DNA of 64,000 nt from Dehalococcoidia bacterium (GCA_041649635.1 JBAZMV010000002.1:227155-291154), one strand, 5' to 3'; shown: positions 17,596 through 26,386, counted from the stretch's first letter. Notes: a model not told the origin generated them from the sequence alone. Numbers and translations are program-made.

Positions 17596-18714
17596 TTAGC
17601 TCAATGACCGCGCGATGTTCAGATAGAGATGCGCCGCCTGCAACACCTGGTTGAAGGAAACTGATTCGTCTGGCATATGAGCCGCCGCCAGGCTGCCCGG
17701 ACCGAGAACGATAGGATTGACGCCGGCGGAAAAAAGCACGCTCGCATCGGAATGACTTCTGAAATCCTGAGGCTCCCATCCCATCGACAAACCTTCGTAT
17801 GTCTTCATCAGTTTCTTAACCATATTTCCTTCGGGCGAAATCCGGTATCCCGAGTAGGTATCCTCAAACCTGATGTCGGCATCAAGTCCCCGTATGCTCT
17901 TGCCCGCCGATTCCACCAGATGTTCCAGCTCGGTTCTTAGTAAATCGATTCTTGAATCGGGCGGCAGGTGAACATCCAGCCAGGACTCGCAATAGTCTGG
18001 CACTACAAAACCGGTAGAGGCTCCGGATAACTGTCTGATGTTATATACCAGCCCCTGAGATGAAGAACTGGCATATTCCGTGACCTTGAGCAGAAGCTTC
18101 AACATGGACTCGACGGCGTTATGTCCCAGTTCCGGCAGAGAAGAATGCGCCCTTTTACCCTGTGTCCTTAGAACGACCTCAAGATATCCGTAATGTCCGA
18201 GACACGGCGACAGTGATGTCGGCTCGCCCACAATAGCCCATGGGAAACCGTATTCCAACACAAGCGACTTCGCGCCGTCGCTGTATTCCTCCTCGCCGAC
18301 AACCAGAGCCAGTCCAACAGGGGGCATCCTGCCGCCCGCTTCAGCAAGGACAGTGAACGCCTCTATCATGGCGGCGCAGCCCGATTTCATATCGGCGGTG
18401 CCCAGTCCTGAAATAACATCACCCTTACGTTCGAACTCGAAATCGGTCAGATCGTAAGCAGTTACCGTATCGAGATGACCCACGAAGCATACATCTATTT
18501 CGTCCCTGTCCTCAGGCATCACGATAAGGTTATAACGGTTCTCATCAACCTCCTGCCTCTCAACCGATAATCCGTGCTTTTTCAGATATACCTCGGCATA
18601 ATCGAGGATATCCTCCTCCTTACCGGAAGGGCTATAGATATCAATAAGGTTCTTGAGGAGTCTTCTAAGCCGGTCGGGCTGTATACCCGCGGATTTGTTA
18701 ACGTTTTTTACCAC
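17596..18714 (-). CDS. M20-family metallopeptidase / deacylase (ArgE/DapE type)
   Basis: 372 residues. Metal ligands and catalytic residues are visible: FVGHLDTVT (His, Asp), GTADMKSGCAA (bridging Asp), VVGEEEYSDG (Glu pair), VGEPTSL and a C-terminal GPGSLAAAHMPDE (His). Length fits ArgE/DapE/LysK-type deacylases. LysK or ArgE activity cannot be told apart here, and no lysine or arginine genes are adjacent. It starts with GTG and overlaps the acetyltransferase gene by 17 bp, so the two are coupled. Confidence 0.87.
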   Translation of the reverse strand: MVKNVNKSAGIQPDRLRRLLKNLIDIYSPSGKEEDILDYAEVYLKKHGLSVERQEVDENRYNLIVMPEDRDEIDVCFVGHLDTVTAYDLTDFEFERKGDVISGLGTADMKSGCAAMIEAFTVLAEAGGRMPPVGLALVVGEEEYSDGAKSLVLEYGFPWAIVGEPTSLSPCLGHYGYLEVVLRTQGKRAHSSLPELGHNAVESMLKLLLKVTEYASSSSQGLVYNIRQLSGASTGFVVPDYCESWLDVHLPPDSRIDLLRTELEHLVESAGKSIRGLDADIRFEDTYSGYRISPEGNMVKKLMKTYEGLSMGWEPQDFRSHSDASVLFSAGVNPIVLGPGSLAAAHMPDESVSFNQVLQAAHLYLNIARSLS

Positions 18715-19231
18715 TGACTTTCTTATCCTCTGCCTTCTTGCCGGGCCGTCGAAGAGTCTTCGCCAGCCAGATGTGTTCCCGCCTTGGAGTGAAGCCGCTC
18801 CTGGCGAAAAACGCTATGGCTTCTTCATTCCCGCCCTCGGTATCTGCGATAACCATCCTTACGCCATCGGTTTGCAGCCTTCTCTCTACCTCTTTGTACA
18901 GGCGACGGCCTAGATTCATCCTTTGAAAATCTTCATCGACCCCGATCCATGCGAGATACCCGTATTTCTTCCATGCGGTTCCCTCTTTGGTTATCGAGTT
19001 AGCCAGTACAAAACCGACGATCTGCTCATCCACCTCGGCCACCAGACAATATTCGGGATCGGACGAAAAATACTCGGCGACCTCAAACGGATCCCACGTA
19101 CGATAAAGAATAGGGAGATCCTCACTGGTGAAAAGCTCCTCGCCCAGATGGTACACGGCAGCTATATCATCGATATCCATCTGCCGGATTTCAACCTTCC
19201 TATTTTTAGTTCTAGGTTTTTCTCTAACCAA
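18698..19231 (-). CDS. GNAT-family N-acetyltransferase
   Basis: 177 residues with the GNAT fold: EIRQMDIDDIAAVYHL, the acetyl-CoA loop DFQRMNLGRRLYKEVERRL (R/Q-x-x-G-x-R/K) and a late NEEAIAFFARSGF. This is the RimI-like layout. The C-terminal 20 residues are Lys-rich. The TTG at 19231 has AGAGG upstream; an internal ATG at residue 18 is an alternative. Followed by the M20 peptidase with overlap; an acetylation/deacylation pair is possible but only inferred. Confidence 0.82.
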   Translation of the reverse strand: MVREKPRTKNRKVEIRQMDIDDIAAVYHLGEELFTSEDLPILYRTWDPFEVAEYFSSDPEYCLVAEVDEQIVGFVLANSITKEGTAWKKYGYLAWIGVDEDFQRMNLGRRLYKEVERRLQTDGVRMVIADTEGGNEEAIAFFARSGFTPRREHIWLAKTLRRPGKKAEDKKVSGKKR

Positions 19232-19384
19232 TTGGGATACCTCTCTGCGTATCTGATTAGATGGAGTAAAAAGGGTTTTTCTGGATCGAGTATCTTAAAA
19301 TCATGGGTGCGAATTATGGGGCACATTATATATTTGCTTACGTAATGTGTCAAACTGCCATAAGAAGGGTACTATGCGCGACCA

Positions 19385-20122
19385 CTATCGACGGAACATG
19401 CTGAGGAATCTATCCTCGTATTGAGGGAAAACGCCCCACCTGTCCAGTTCTTCTTTCAGCTCGTGAGGCTCTCTGTCGCCGCGGGCCACATCCATAAACA
19501 TCATCTCGATGCGATATCTGGCTTCCTGCGGAACGCCGGCGGCATCGACGCCGAGCAGGCCCATGCTGTTCATCTCCGCCACATTATTTTTCAGCGATCC
19601 CTGGGTCATCTCGCTGATGAACTTCAGAAGCGATACATCCCATAATTCATCGACACCTTTGATTATCGCAGCCAGGTTATCTTTATCCTTATCTATCTTT
19701 TCGTTCAAGCGCCCGATCACAACGTCTATGTTGTCGGAGACGATGAGCAGGTCTTTATGTTCATTCTTGTAATTGTAATATAAACCGGGCATGTGCAGGC
19801 CGTATTGCTGAATGACCATGTCCAGGTATCTCTTAGCGCTTTCTCCGAATCCCTCAAGTTTCGTCAGATAATACGGGGTGACGACACGCGGCCTCTCGGA
19901 ACTGACCCTTCCCTCACGGATAACGGTCTCGTCGCCTTTAACCAGATCGGAATATATCGGCTCGGTTAAAAGATAGTAATTAATAACGGTCGTGCCGAAC
20001 GTAGCCAGAGTCTGCCGCGGCAACCTGAGTATCTGAGTCTGACTGACCGCTTCCCTTATTCTTCCGTCATCCATCTGCATTGTGTCACTCTGATTTAAAT
20101 TGTAGCCTGTATATACTTTCAC
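19385..20122 (-). CDS. conserved hypothetical protein, 245 residues
   Basis: I do not recognise this family. The protein is soluble, with no signal or membrane segment. It has an N-terminal half with SQTQILRLPRQTLATFGTTVINYYLL and a C-terminal half that is mostly helical and acidic. Codon use looks like the neighbouring housekeeping genes, so it is likely a genuine lineage gene. The start is GTG at 20122 without a clear ribosome site; an ATG at 20080 is an alternative. It stands alone between two opposite-oriented units. Confidence 0.7.
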   Translation of the reverse strand: MKVYTGYNLNQSDTMQMDDGRIREAVSQTQILRLPRQTLATFGTTVINYYLLTEPIYSDLVKGDETVIREGRVSSERPRVVTPYYLTKLEGFGESAKRYLDMVIQQYGLHMPGLYYNYKNEHKDLLIVSDNIDVVIGRLNEKIDKDKDNLAAIIKGVDELWDVSLLKFISEMTQGSLKNNVAEMNSMGLLGVDAAGVPQEARYRIEMMFMDVARGDREPHELKEELDRWGVFPQYEDRFLSMFRR

Positions 20123-20226
20123 TTCAAGGGACGAATCCGGTAACTGTTTTCCAGGATAGGCTATTGAAAAAATCCATAAACTGGAGTAAAACTATAATCA
20201 CCGTGACTATTGAATGGAGGTAACGT

Positions 20227-20493
20227 ATGCCCATCTACCAGTACTACTGCAACAAATGCGAAAAGGAATTTGAACTTAAACGACTCATGGCGGACATCGA
20301 TAAGTCGGCGCCGTGTCCCAAGTGCAAGCAGAAGGGCACAAGATTGGTAACCGCTTTTTCATCGATGGTTGGATTGCATCTGAAAACGCCGTCAAAAACG
20401 GTATTTAGAGGGACGACAGGTAAAACAACAAAGACCGAAAAGAAGACTCAGGTTAAGAAGAGCGTTAAAAAATCGAAACAGGCCAAGAAGTAG
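20227..20493 (+). CDS. FmdB-family zinc ribbon protein with basic tail
   Basis: 88 residues beginning MPIYQYYCNKCEKEFE, with a CPKC knuckle 20 residues later, so a complete FmdB zinc ribbon. The C-terminal 30 residues are almost all Lys and Thr, suggesting nucleic-acid contact. A good GGAGG site precedes the ATG. It is the second FmdB protein in the window. Function is not established for the family. Confidence 0.82.
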   Translation: MPIYQYYCNKCEKEFELKRLMADIDKSAPCPKCKQKGTRLVTAFSSMVGLHLKTPSKTVFRGTTGKTTKTEKKTQVKKSVKKSKQAKK

Positions 20494-20496
20494 AAC

Positions 20497-21411
20497 CTAG
20501 TCGAAACCGGATGACGGCACCGTAGTAGATAGCGTCTGGTCGCACTCCTGAGGCGGCGTGTTGAACGCGCTGCATATGATTTGCTTGAAGTTCTCCGGCG
20601 ACCTGGGGTTAACGCTTACCTTCACTCCGTTGATTATTATCGTCGGGGAACCTGTTACGCCATATAATTCACATAAGTCATGGTGAATATCAAATACGGG
20701 GTCTCCATGCACCCAGGTGCTTTGGTCGTTGAACTGGCCGGTAACGTTGTAAGTCGCGTCCGCGGCTGCGATGCATGAAGTAAGACTATCCGCATCTATA
20801 CCGGCCGCCGCTATGCAGGCATCGGGATCTCCGCTTTGCACGAAACAACTTAAATAATCAAAATACTGGGACTGGTTTTCGTTCTGTATACAGTACTGCC
20901 GCAGATTTTCATCGAGCTCCTGCTTCCCGTGCATGGCGTAATCGACGAAGTATATGCCTATATCGATCTCGTCTTTCAGTAAATCGTATACAGGCAGCAT
21001 CATCTTTTCCACCTGCGTGCTGTAAGGACAGTAGCTCATTACAAAAATCTTCACATCCGGCCGGTCGCTCTTTGGGATTTCGATAGCAGGGGTTGGAGTG
21101 GTATTGCTGCTTCCGTCCATATATATAGCCTGTTGAAACAAGATCCGGCCGTCCTTTGAAACAAAAAGATCGCCTTCACTCTGGCCTATACGAATATGGA
21201 TTTTATATAGTCCGCTTTCCTCAGCGACGTCGATTAATTCAACCCCCGCTCCTCCATGACTATTGATATAGCTTACGGCTTTGTTCGCGGCGTCCTGAGC
21301 GGAAAGCTCCGAAGGATTGCTGAGGGTATATGCAGCCTGGAAAACAGCGTAAGCGGTGAAAGCGAAAACGATAAGCGATAGAAATATAAGGGGCTTTAAA
21401 TATTTTTCCAT
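20497..21411 (-). CDS. membrane-anchored thioredoxin-fold protein with a single active-site Cys
   Basis: 304 residues. An N-terminal helix (about 7-28) anchors an extracytoplasmic part. After a PepSY-like segment, the thioredoxin fold begins at about residue 122 with FVMSYCPYSTQVEKMM; the motif is CPYS, so the second Cys of CxxC is missing. The cis-Pro loop is GVTGSPTIIING. Several further Cys residues (CIQ, SCF, ACI, SCI, DLC, IIC, QEC) may form structural disulfides. It resembles DsbA-like domains fused in Dehalococcoidia proteins. A redox role is inferred. Confidence 0.72.
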   Translation of the reverse strand: MEKYLKPLIFLSLIVFAFTAYAVFQAAYTLSNPSELSAQDAANKAVSYINSHGGAGVELIDVAEESGLYKIHIRIGQSEGDLFVSKDGRILFQQAIYMDGSSNTTPTPAIEIPKSDRPDVKIFVMSYCPYSTQVEKMMLPVYDLLKDEIDIGIYFVDYAMHGKQELDENLRQYCIQNENQSQYFDYLSCFVQSGDPDACIAAAGIDADSLTSCIAAADATYNVTGQFNDQSTWVHGDPVFDIHHDLCELYGVTGSPTIIINGVKVSVNPRSPENFKQIICSAFNTPPQECDQTLSTTVPSSGFD

Positions 21412-21516
21412 ATCGGTATCAGTTTTATATTATATATCTTATCGCATATTACAGCCAATCGACTAGTAGAATTTGAACTTCAGTTTAAACATGGGTCTGA
21501 TACACGCTTCTATCGC

Positions 21517-21837
21517 CTATCTTTTTCCCGACCATCTATCAATAATCATAAATGGAATCAACCAAAGAAACCTCACGAGATAGCAACCGAATAACGGATA
21601 GGCAATAACCGTTCCTGCTAAAAGCGCAACCAGAAGAACCCACGAATAAAGTCCAATTATGACGCCGGATGCGATCATAAGTGGGAATGATAAAACAAAG
21701 ATAAGGCATCCGAAGGCTTCGCTACGGAACATCGCTGCTCTATTAAGCATGGGAGTCTGACTTTGTGAACCTTGTAGAATGAAGCTGCTAAGTGATATTG
21801 GAAAGACTACAATCGATACTATTTCAAGAATTCCCAT
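21517..21837 (-). CDS. small membrane protein of unknown function
   Basis: About 106 residues with four hydrophobic segments: MGILEIVSIVVFPISLSSF, CLIFVLSFPLMIASGVIIGL, WVLLVALLAGTVIAYPL and YLVRFLWLIPFMII. The ATG at 21837 is preferred because GGAGG lies about 9 nt upstream. The frame remains open to an ATG at 21873. Base composition is AT-rich, unlike the genes to the left, and it is the first gene of the AT-rich island. Confidence 0.6.
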   Translation of the reverse strand: MGILEIVSIVVFPISLSSFILQGSQSQTPMLNRAAMFRSEAFGCLIFVLSFPLMIASGVIIGLYSWVLLVALLAGTVIAYPLFGCYLVRFLWLIPFMIIDRWSGKR

Positions 21838-22100
21838 ATAGATTCTTCCTCCAGCTAAAGTGTACTTTTCCACAACACTACTTATCAGGAACCTGTATGA
21901 AACCTTATCATCTTGGCCGTGTGCGTATACGCCTTCGGTATGCTGTAATCCTGGTTAACCTTACTGAACATCCTGAACTGCTTGCACTCCTTAGATAGCA
22001 CACAGCCCTTACAATTCCCGCTCATACAACATTTCAGGATGCGCTCTATATCAAATTGCTTTGGCTGTTTAATAGCATTGCTGATACTCTATATTAGCTA

Positions 22101-22481
22101 CTACACTAGCCATACAATAAGGCCGATAATACCAGCTAGGATACTGAGAGGTAAAGTCACTTGAAAAAACCCATAAGTTTGGCTTGGATTGTATGCATAT
22201 GAAGGACTTATTAATAACGCGTAGATTGCAATACCAAGACACCCCCACAACGCACCAGAATCAACAGGCCTACTTAATGCTGCTGACCATATAGCACCGT
22301 CAGTGGCTCCCAAAGGAGCTACACATAAAGCCGCTGTAAAAGCTACTATCAGGAACTGCCTGAATGTGCGCCTATACTTTGGAATATCAGGTAACGGCTG
22401 ACCACACTCCGCGCAAAAGAAGACTGAATTTGATTTTTCTATGCCGTCAATCTCCTGACCGCATCTCATACAAATCGGCAT
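22101..22481 (-). CDS. zinc-ribbon membrane protein
   Basis: 126 residues. The N-terminus MPICMRCGQEIDG with FFCAECGQPLP forms a two-knuckle zinc ribbon. It is followed by about three hydrophobic segments (FLIVAFTAALCVAPLGA, LWGCLGIAIYALL, LPLSILAGIIGLIVWLV). A GGGAGG site precedes the ATG. The upstream region carries an element shared with the gene at 25536. No function is recognised. Confidence 0.65.
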   Translation of the reverse strand: MPICMRCGQEIDGIEKSNSVFFCAECGQPLPDIPKYRRTFRQFLIVAFTAALCVAPLGATDGAIWSAALSRPVDSGALWGCLGIAIYALLISPSYAYNPSQTYGFFQVTLPLSILAGIIGLIVWLV

Positions 22482-22506
22482 ACTTTACCCTCCCACTACA
22501 AAACTT

Positions 22507-22549
22507 ATATGGGTCAAATATAAATGCATGAGGTAGTAACACTTTAATG
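22507..22549. repeat. 43-bp element, copy 1, upstream of the zinc-ribbon membrane gene
   Basis: Matches 25561-25603 at 33 of 43 positions without gaps, by direct comparison. The conserved core is TGGGTCAAA and ATGAGGT. Each copy lies 25-70 bp upstream of a leftward gene in the island, so shared regulation or a shared mobile end is possible. Confidence 0.5.
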
Positions 22550-22615
22550 ACTGAGCAATTGGCTGTCAATCAAGAGATACTGATAGGCTTTGATGTGATT
22601 AAGTAGGCATTAAAG

Positions 22616-22638
22616 CGGCGGGCTGAACCCACCCTACG
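22616..22638. repeat. short GC-rich intergenic repeat fragment
   Basis: GC-rich stretch in an AT-rich gap (GCGGGCTGAACCCACCCTAC), similar in style to the GC-rich intergenic repeats elsewhere in the window. It looks like a decayed copy. No gene is seen in 22482-22645. Confidence 0.3.
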
Positions 22639-22645
22639 ATTTGCT

Positions 22646-23107
22646 TCAAGGTATTTTCTCAAGATTCTCTTTGACTTTTCCCATATCCTTGTCTGCCTTC
22701 TCGATAGTCTCTATTGTTGCTATTTCTATAAAGTTGGTAGGTCGTTTCCCCCACATAATAAACATCTTGCAAGCTGCACTGTAACCACGGCATGCACTTT
22801 GTAAGTCGCGGTTAATTTCTCGCAAATCAGCCCTACTTGACTTAGGCAGCCGTTTCAGCGATTTTTCAATGTCGGCAAAACTATTCTGCAATTCCTTCAA
22901 CCGTTCACTAGCACCAACGGTCATTTTACTTTCGGAGCTCTTTAGCCTTCCGGGAGAGGTTAATGTAATACCCTTGTCAAGGTTTCCCAACTTCAATACC
23001 AATTGGATAGTTGATTCATACAGCCCGCTGTAGTCTTTTAACCAGTCCATATCTCTTTGGCTCTCGGTATCTCTTATTGTTTTACCTCCATTAAGCTCTC
23101 TAAACAC
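22646..23107 (-). CDS. hypothetical soluble helical protein
   Basis: Up to 153 residues, predicted mostly helical and charged, with several heptad-like stretches (KELQNSFADIEKSLKRL, LREINRDLQSACRGY). No family is recognised. The frame opens at GTG 23107, overlapping the TerB/J-domain gene by 34 bp. An internal ATG at 23050 would remove the overlap, so the start is uncertain. It is the last gene of a three-gene leftward unit. Confidence 0.55.
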   Translation of the reverse strand: MFRELNGGKTIRDTESQRDMDWLKDYSGLYESTIQLVLKLGNLDKGITLTSPGRLKSSESKMTVGASERLKELQNSFADIEKSLKRLPKSSRADLREINRDLQSACRGYSAACKMFIMWGKRPTNFIEIATIETIEKADKDMGKVKENLEKIP

Positions 23108-24438
23108 AACTCTTGACTCTCACGTATTTCTGGATTATCGGGCTCCAGTTCTAATGAACGGTTATAATCACACAAAGCTTCTTCATATCTCTCAAGCTCA
23201 AAAAGAGTATCTCCTCGATTAGCAAGTATAAGTGGATCATTGGGAGACAGTTCTAATGAGCGGTTATAATCACGCAAAGCTTCTTCATATCTCTCAAGCT
23301 CAAAAAGAGTATCTCCTCGATTAGCAACTTGAGATGCCTTCTCGATAGCTCCCTTAACGAGGATACTGTAAGCACGATTGATTTCACACATCATATCATG
23401 AGCACGTTGAGTTTTTGATTTATCGTTAACACGGTCTGGATGATAACGAAGTGCTTGCTGACGATATGCTCGTTTGATTTCATCAAGTGAGGCTTCTTGT
23501 TTTATACCGAGAACCTTTGCAGCCTGTTCCTGTTCATTATCTGCATTACTAGAGTCATCCTTTAATGAATCTAAGATTTCATTAATAAAATCGGCTGTGA
23601 AACCAAATTGAATCCCAAGTTGCTTCAAGTATTCAAGTTCACGCGGAATTACTTTATTATCAGCACAGATTACAGTAATAGCTGCTCTATAGAGCAGTAA
23701 TCTTTCATCCCAAGAAAGGGCACGGATTTCAAGAGAACCATATCGCTTGTGCAACCTTTGTCGTATTTCTGACATAGATATATTGTGATTGAGAAGCTCA
23801 TAAGCAATTTCAGAAGCGGTTCGCAGTTCGCGTTCATCTAAACTACCATCAGCCCAAATGGCGCCTGAAAGTACAGTGAAGATATTGTCTTGATAGGTTT
23901 GTTTCCCCAAATAAGAGCCATCACTGTCAATAACCAAATCGTTGAAATTTAAACCAGAGAGTGTAACTACTTTACGAAGGGTGGAATTTCTAGGTGGTGT
24001 TAAAATAGTGAAGAGATTTTGAATAAGAGCTAATGGCGTAGTAGCACCCCATGGAATGCACCACCAACCGAATAGGAGATTCTCTGCAAACTCTAATATA
24101 GCGGCTTTGAGGGCGCATCTTTTACAACCTAAGATATATTTTTCTCCGTGTTGGAAGACAAGTATATATCCCCGAACTATTGATATCTTGTATGCAGTGC
24201 TTACAAGTTTTATTCCACAGGTGGGGCACAAAATTGCGATTTCTGTTAACTCATCGTTTCGTGGCACTAAATTTTTAAGGCGTGATACTAGTTTGCTCAT
24301 TAACCCATGTGGTAAGGAATCTTCGAAGTCTCGACGTTCTCTTCTGGTAACAGGCTTGTTCGCATTTTTTGTTAGTTGAATCAGAACTATCACAAATACT
24401 GTTATTAGTATTGTTCCAACTACTATTGCCGTTATCAA
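23074..24438 (-). CDS. membrane-anchored zinc-ribbon / TerB / J-domain / TPR protein
   Basis: 454 residues. Order: membrane helix (3-23), zinc ribbon (CPTC about residue 70, CKRC about 103), a TerB-like helical domain (SGAIWADGSLDERELRTA ... ADNKVIPRELEYL, about 190-290), a J-domain with KRAYRQQALRYHPDRV (HPD present, about 310-370) and two near-identical TPR units. The HPD implies stimulation of an Hsp70. TerB domains are found in stress and phage-defence proteins. The TTG start has a strong GGAGG 6 nt upstream. It follows the transglutaminase-like gene. Confidence 0.72.
   Translation of the reverse strand: MITAIVVGTILITVFVIVLIQLTKNANKPVTRRERRDFEDSLPHGLMSKLVSRLKNLVPRNDELTEIAILCPTCGIKLVSTAYKISIVRGYILVFQHGEKYILGCKRCALKAAILEFAENLLFGWWCIPWGATTPLALIQNLFTILTPPRNSTLRKVVTLSGLNFNDLVIDSDGSYLGKQTYQDNIFTVLSGAIWADGSLDERELRTASEIAYELLNHNISMSEIRQRLHKRYGSLEIRALSWDERLLLYRAAITVICADNKVIPRELEYLKQLGIQFGFTADFINEILDSLKDDSSNADNEQEQAAKVLGIKQEASLDEIKRAYRQQALRYHPDRVNDKSKTQRAHDMMCEINRAYSILVKGAIEKASQVANRGDTLFELERYEEALRDYNRSLELSPNDPLILANRGDTLFELERYEEALCDYNRSLELEPDNPEIRESQELCLESLMEVKQ
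23147..23336 (-). repeat. 102-bp tandem repeat encoding two TPR units
   Basis: Two copies offset by exactly 102 bp (34 codons), beginning at 23147 and 23249 and differing at only a few bases over about 80 bp. They encode RGDTLFELERYEEALxDYN twice. The near identity at DNA level suggests a recent duplication. Confidence 0.75.
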
Positions 24439-24492
24439 TACAGCCCTCCATATAGTAGGTTTATTCCCGCGCCTCTATTCTGATTAAAATTG

Positions 24493-25536
24493 CTACCAAG
24501 TTATAGTGAAATCGTGGATGGTTCCCATAGAATCATATTCATAATTTGTGCGTATGCTTCGTGGTATGTATGCCTGCCATTTAGATACGTTTACAATACA
24601 ATCGCCGCTACTACCCCACCATGTTCCAGTGTCGTCAATAAAGATAAGCCCTAAGTCGGTTGTCTCAAATGCGTTGCAAGCGTGTCCGTATTGAAAAGCT
24701 CCAAAAGAAATACAAACAAACGCTGCTTTAATACCCTCATTTTCTGCATTGTTATGAAGTCTCTCAGCGAAATCGGCACAGTGGTAGGTGCTAACATTGT
24801 ACGGTCTATCTTCCGTTTGATCTCTGTCAAGAAATGCCTTCAAAGTAGACCATGAAGTATTTACAGCTTGTGGATTATTTATTAACTCAATGTCATGACC
24901 AGCGGCACCTGTTACTTTTTCCATACCCCAATATACTTTTTTACCAGTGACCGTGATTTGCTGAGCAGCATCATTCCAACCTTGGCTTGGCGACTCACTG
25001 GCAATGATAGTAGGGAGGCCTTTAGCAGTATCCACGTAGTAAAATCTGGCGGAGTTCAAATCTTTCGGTATTGTTACTGAGGTAATAGTCATAGACTCAT
25101 TTTTAAAACACCCCGTGCTACAACTTGTGAATAGAGTAATGATTGTATCATCTTCTACTTCACATGCTGTGCCGTTGGCATCCTGTGTCTGTAAGATTAT
25201 GACACTAGATACAATACCAAGCTCTATCTCTTGTGATGATGTTGTAAATACAATCTGAGAAACGGCTGATTCTCCAGTACTTGATTTATCAACAAGATTG
25301 ATAATGAGTATTAAGGCGGCAACGCTTATCAGTAATATGCAAACCAGATATCTAGCTACTTTGGGCCGTTCTCGAAACCAGTTGAACCTCAGCTTTCCCA
25401 CCTTTACTCCTATCCTATCAGCTATATCGAAATCTTTGGTGCGTTGGATGAAACCTCTCGTGATCCGGATTAGCGCCACAATAATCACTATTATTACGGT
25501 TATGCCAATTATTATTCCTACTATTTCGTCGCGCAT
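24493..25536 (-). CDS. membrane protein with transglutaminase-like / papain-like domain
   Basis: 347 residues. Two hydrophobic segments near the N-terminus (8-25 and 60-80) are followed by an extracytoplasmic part. The C-terminal half has YHCADFAERLHNNAE, then FQYGHACNAF and LIFIDDTG, a Cys-His-Asp order typical of transglutaminase-like peptidases. The assignment rests on that triad only. It starts at ATG 25536 and leads the unit with the TerB/J-domain gene. Function is unknown. Confidence 0.6.
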   Translation of the reverse strand: MRDEIVGIIIGITVIIVIIVALIRITRGFIQRTKDFDIADRIGVKVGKLRFNWFRERPKVARYLVCILLISVAALILIINLVDKSSTGESAVSQIVFTTSSQEIELGIVSSVIILQTQDANGTACEVEDDTIITLFTSCSTGCFKNESMTITSVTIPKDLNSARFYYVDTAKGLPTIIASESPSQGWNDAAQQITVTGKKVYWGMEKVTGAAGHDIELINNPQAVNTSWSTLKAFLDRDQTEDRPYNVSTYHCADFAERLHNNAENEGIKAAFVCISFGAFQYGHACNAFETTDLGLIFIDDTGTWWGSSGDCIVNVSKWQAYIPRSIRTNYEYDSMGTIHDFTITW

Positions 25537-25560
25537 ATAGTTCGCCTATTAATGGGGCCT

Positions 25561-25603
25561 ATCTGGGTCAAATTGAGATATATGAGGTGGTTATACTCTA
25601 ATG
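25561..25603. repeat. 43-bp element, copy 2, upstream of the transglutaminase-like gene
   Basis: Partner of 22507-22549 with 33 of 43 identical positions and no gaps. The distance to the ATG of the leftward gene is about 25 bp. Confidence 0.5.
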
Positions 25604-25643
25604 CTGGGGAGAGGGGATGTCAAGCAGTATAGCAGGAAGATGA

Positions 25644-26252
25644 TTAACCTAAACTAGAACACGAGCTATGTTTCCTGCTGCCCTTCTTCACTTTTTTCTC
25701 CGCCTTCTCCAGGGTTTCCAGATAAGACCGTTCCACCGCGCTGATGGTCGCGTAGAGGTCCAGCACTTGGCGGTAGAGCACTTTTTCACTGCTGCGGATA
25801 TCGCGAATGCGGTCGAGCAGTTCCTTCCAGTAGTTCCCGCCGCCCGCGCCTTTGAGCCGCTCGTCGTCCATGGTGAAACCTTTGACAATATATTCCCGCA
25901 GGCGCGCGGTGGCCCACTGCCTGAAACGGGTAGCAATGGATGATTTGATGCGGTATCCCAGTGAAATAATCATGTCAAGATTGTAATGCTCTATGTTGTA
26001 GCTCTTGCCGTCCGCGGCAGTTGTTCGGAATTTCCGAACAACTGCATCTTTCTCCAGCTCTCCCTCTTCAAGGATATGTTTGATATGCTCGCTGACATTC
26101 GCCTTGCTGGATTGAAATAAATCAACCATTTGCGACTGAGTAAGCCACACTGTTTCACTTTCAAGCCGCACGGAAATGCGCGGCTCCCCATCGCCGCTTT
26201 CATAGATGATTATCTCATGACCTGCTTTGTTGTTCGCTTTTTTGTTTTTCAT
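25644..26252 (-). pseudogene. rhuM: RhuM-family protein, C-terminally truncated or rearranged
   Basis: 202 residues. The N-terminal 150 match the virulence protein RhuM family: ETVWLTQSQMVDLFQSSKANVSEHI, RKFRTTAADGKSYNIEHYNLDMIISLGYRI and RFRQWATARLREYIVKGF. Normal RhuM proteins are about 330 residues and continue with a DYDP...FFxxVQNKLH region. Here the frame departs after LYRQVLDLYAT and ends in a Lys-rich tail. Internal deletion or frameshift is likely. RhuM genes are often found inside type I restriction loci, which fits the hsdM remnant just upstream. Confidence 0.7.
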
Positions 26253-26352
26253 AAAGTTCTGTGAGACTCCAAATCTGCCACGATTTCATCAATCGCCTTT
26301 CGCAGTTCGTTCTGTCGGGCAACAATGCCGGAAATCTCTTTATACTCTCCTA
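26249..26352 (-). pseudogene. C-terminal remnant of a type I restriction methyltransferase (HsdM-like)
   Basis: Reading leftward, an open segment encodes GEYKEISGIVARQNELRKAI then DEIVADLES and a stop that overlaps the rhuM ATG (ATGA). Coil-rich tails of this kind end HsdM proteins. The coupling and the rhuM partner support the call. Upstream the frame runs into a palindromic repeat (26356-26386), so the rest of the gene is gone. Identification is tentative because only about 33 residues remain. Confidence 0.4.
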
Positions 26353-26355
26353 ATC

Positions 26356-26386
26356 TCGAATACCCCGACCATCGTGGTCGAGAGAT
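26356..26386. repeat. palindromic repeat interrupting the hsdM remnant
   Basis: Nested palindrome: outer arms TCTCGA / TCGAGA and inner CGACCA-TCG-TGGTCG at 26366-26380. It stands where the hsdM fragment loses similarity, suggesting that a small palindromic element marks a deletion junction. Confidence 0.45.
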
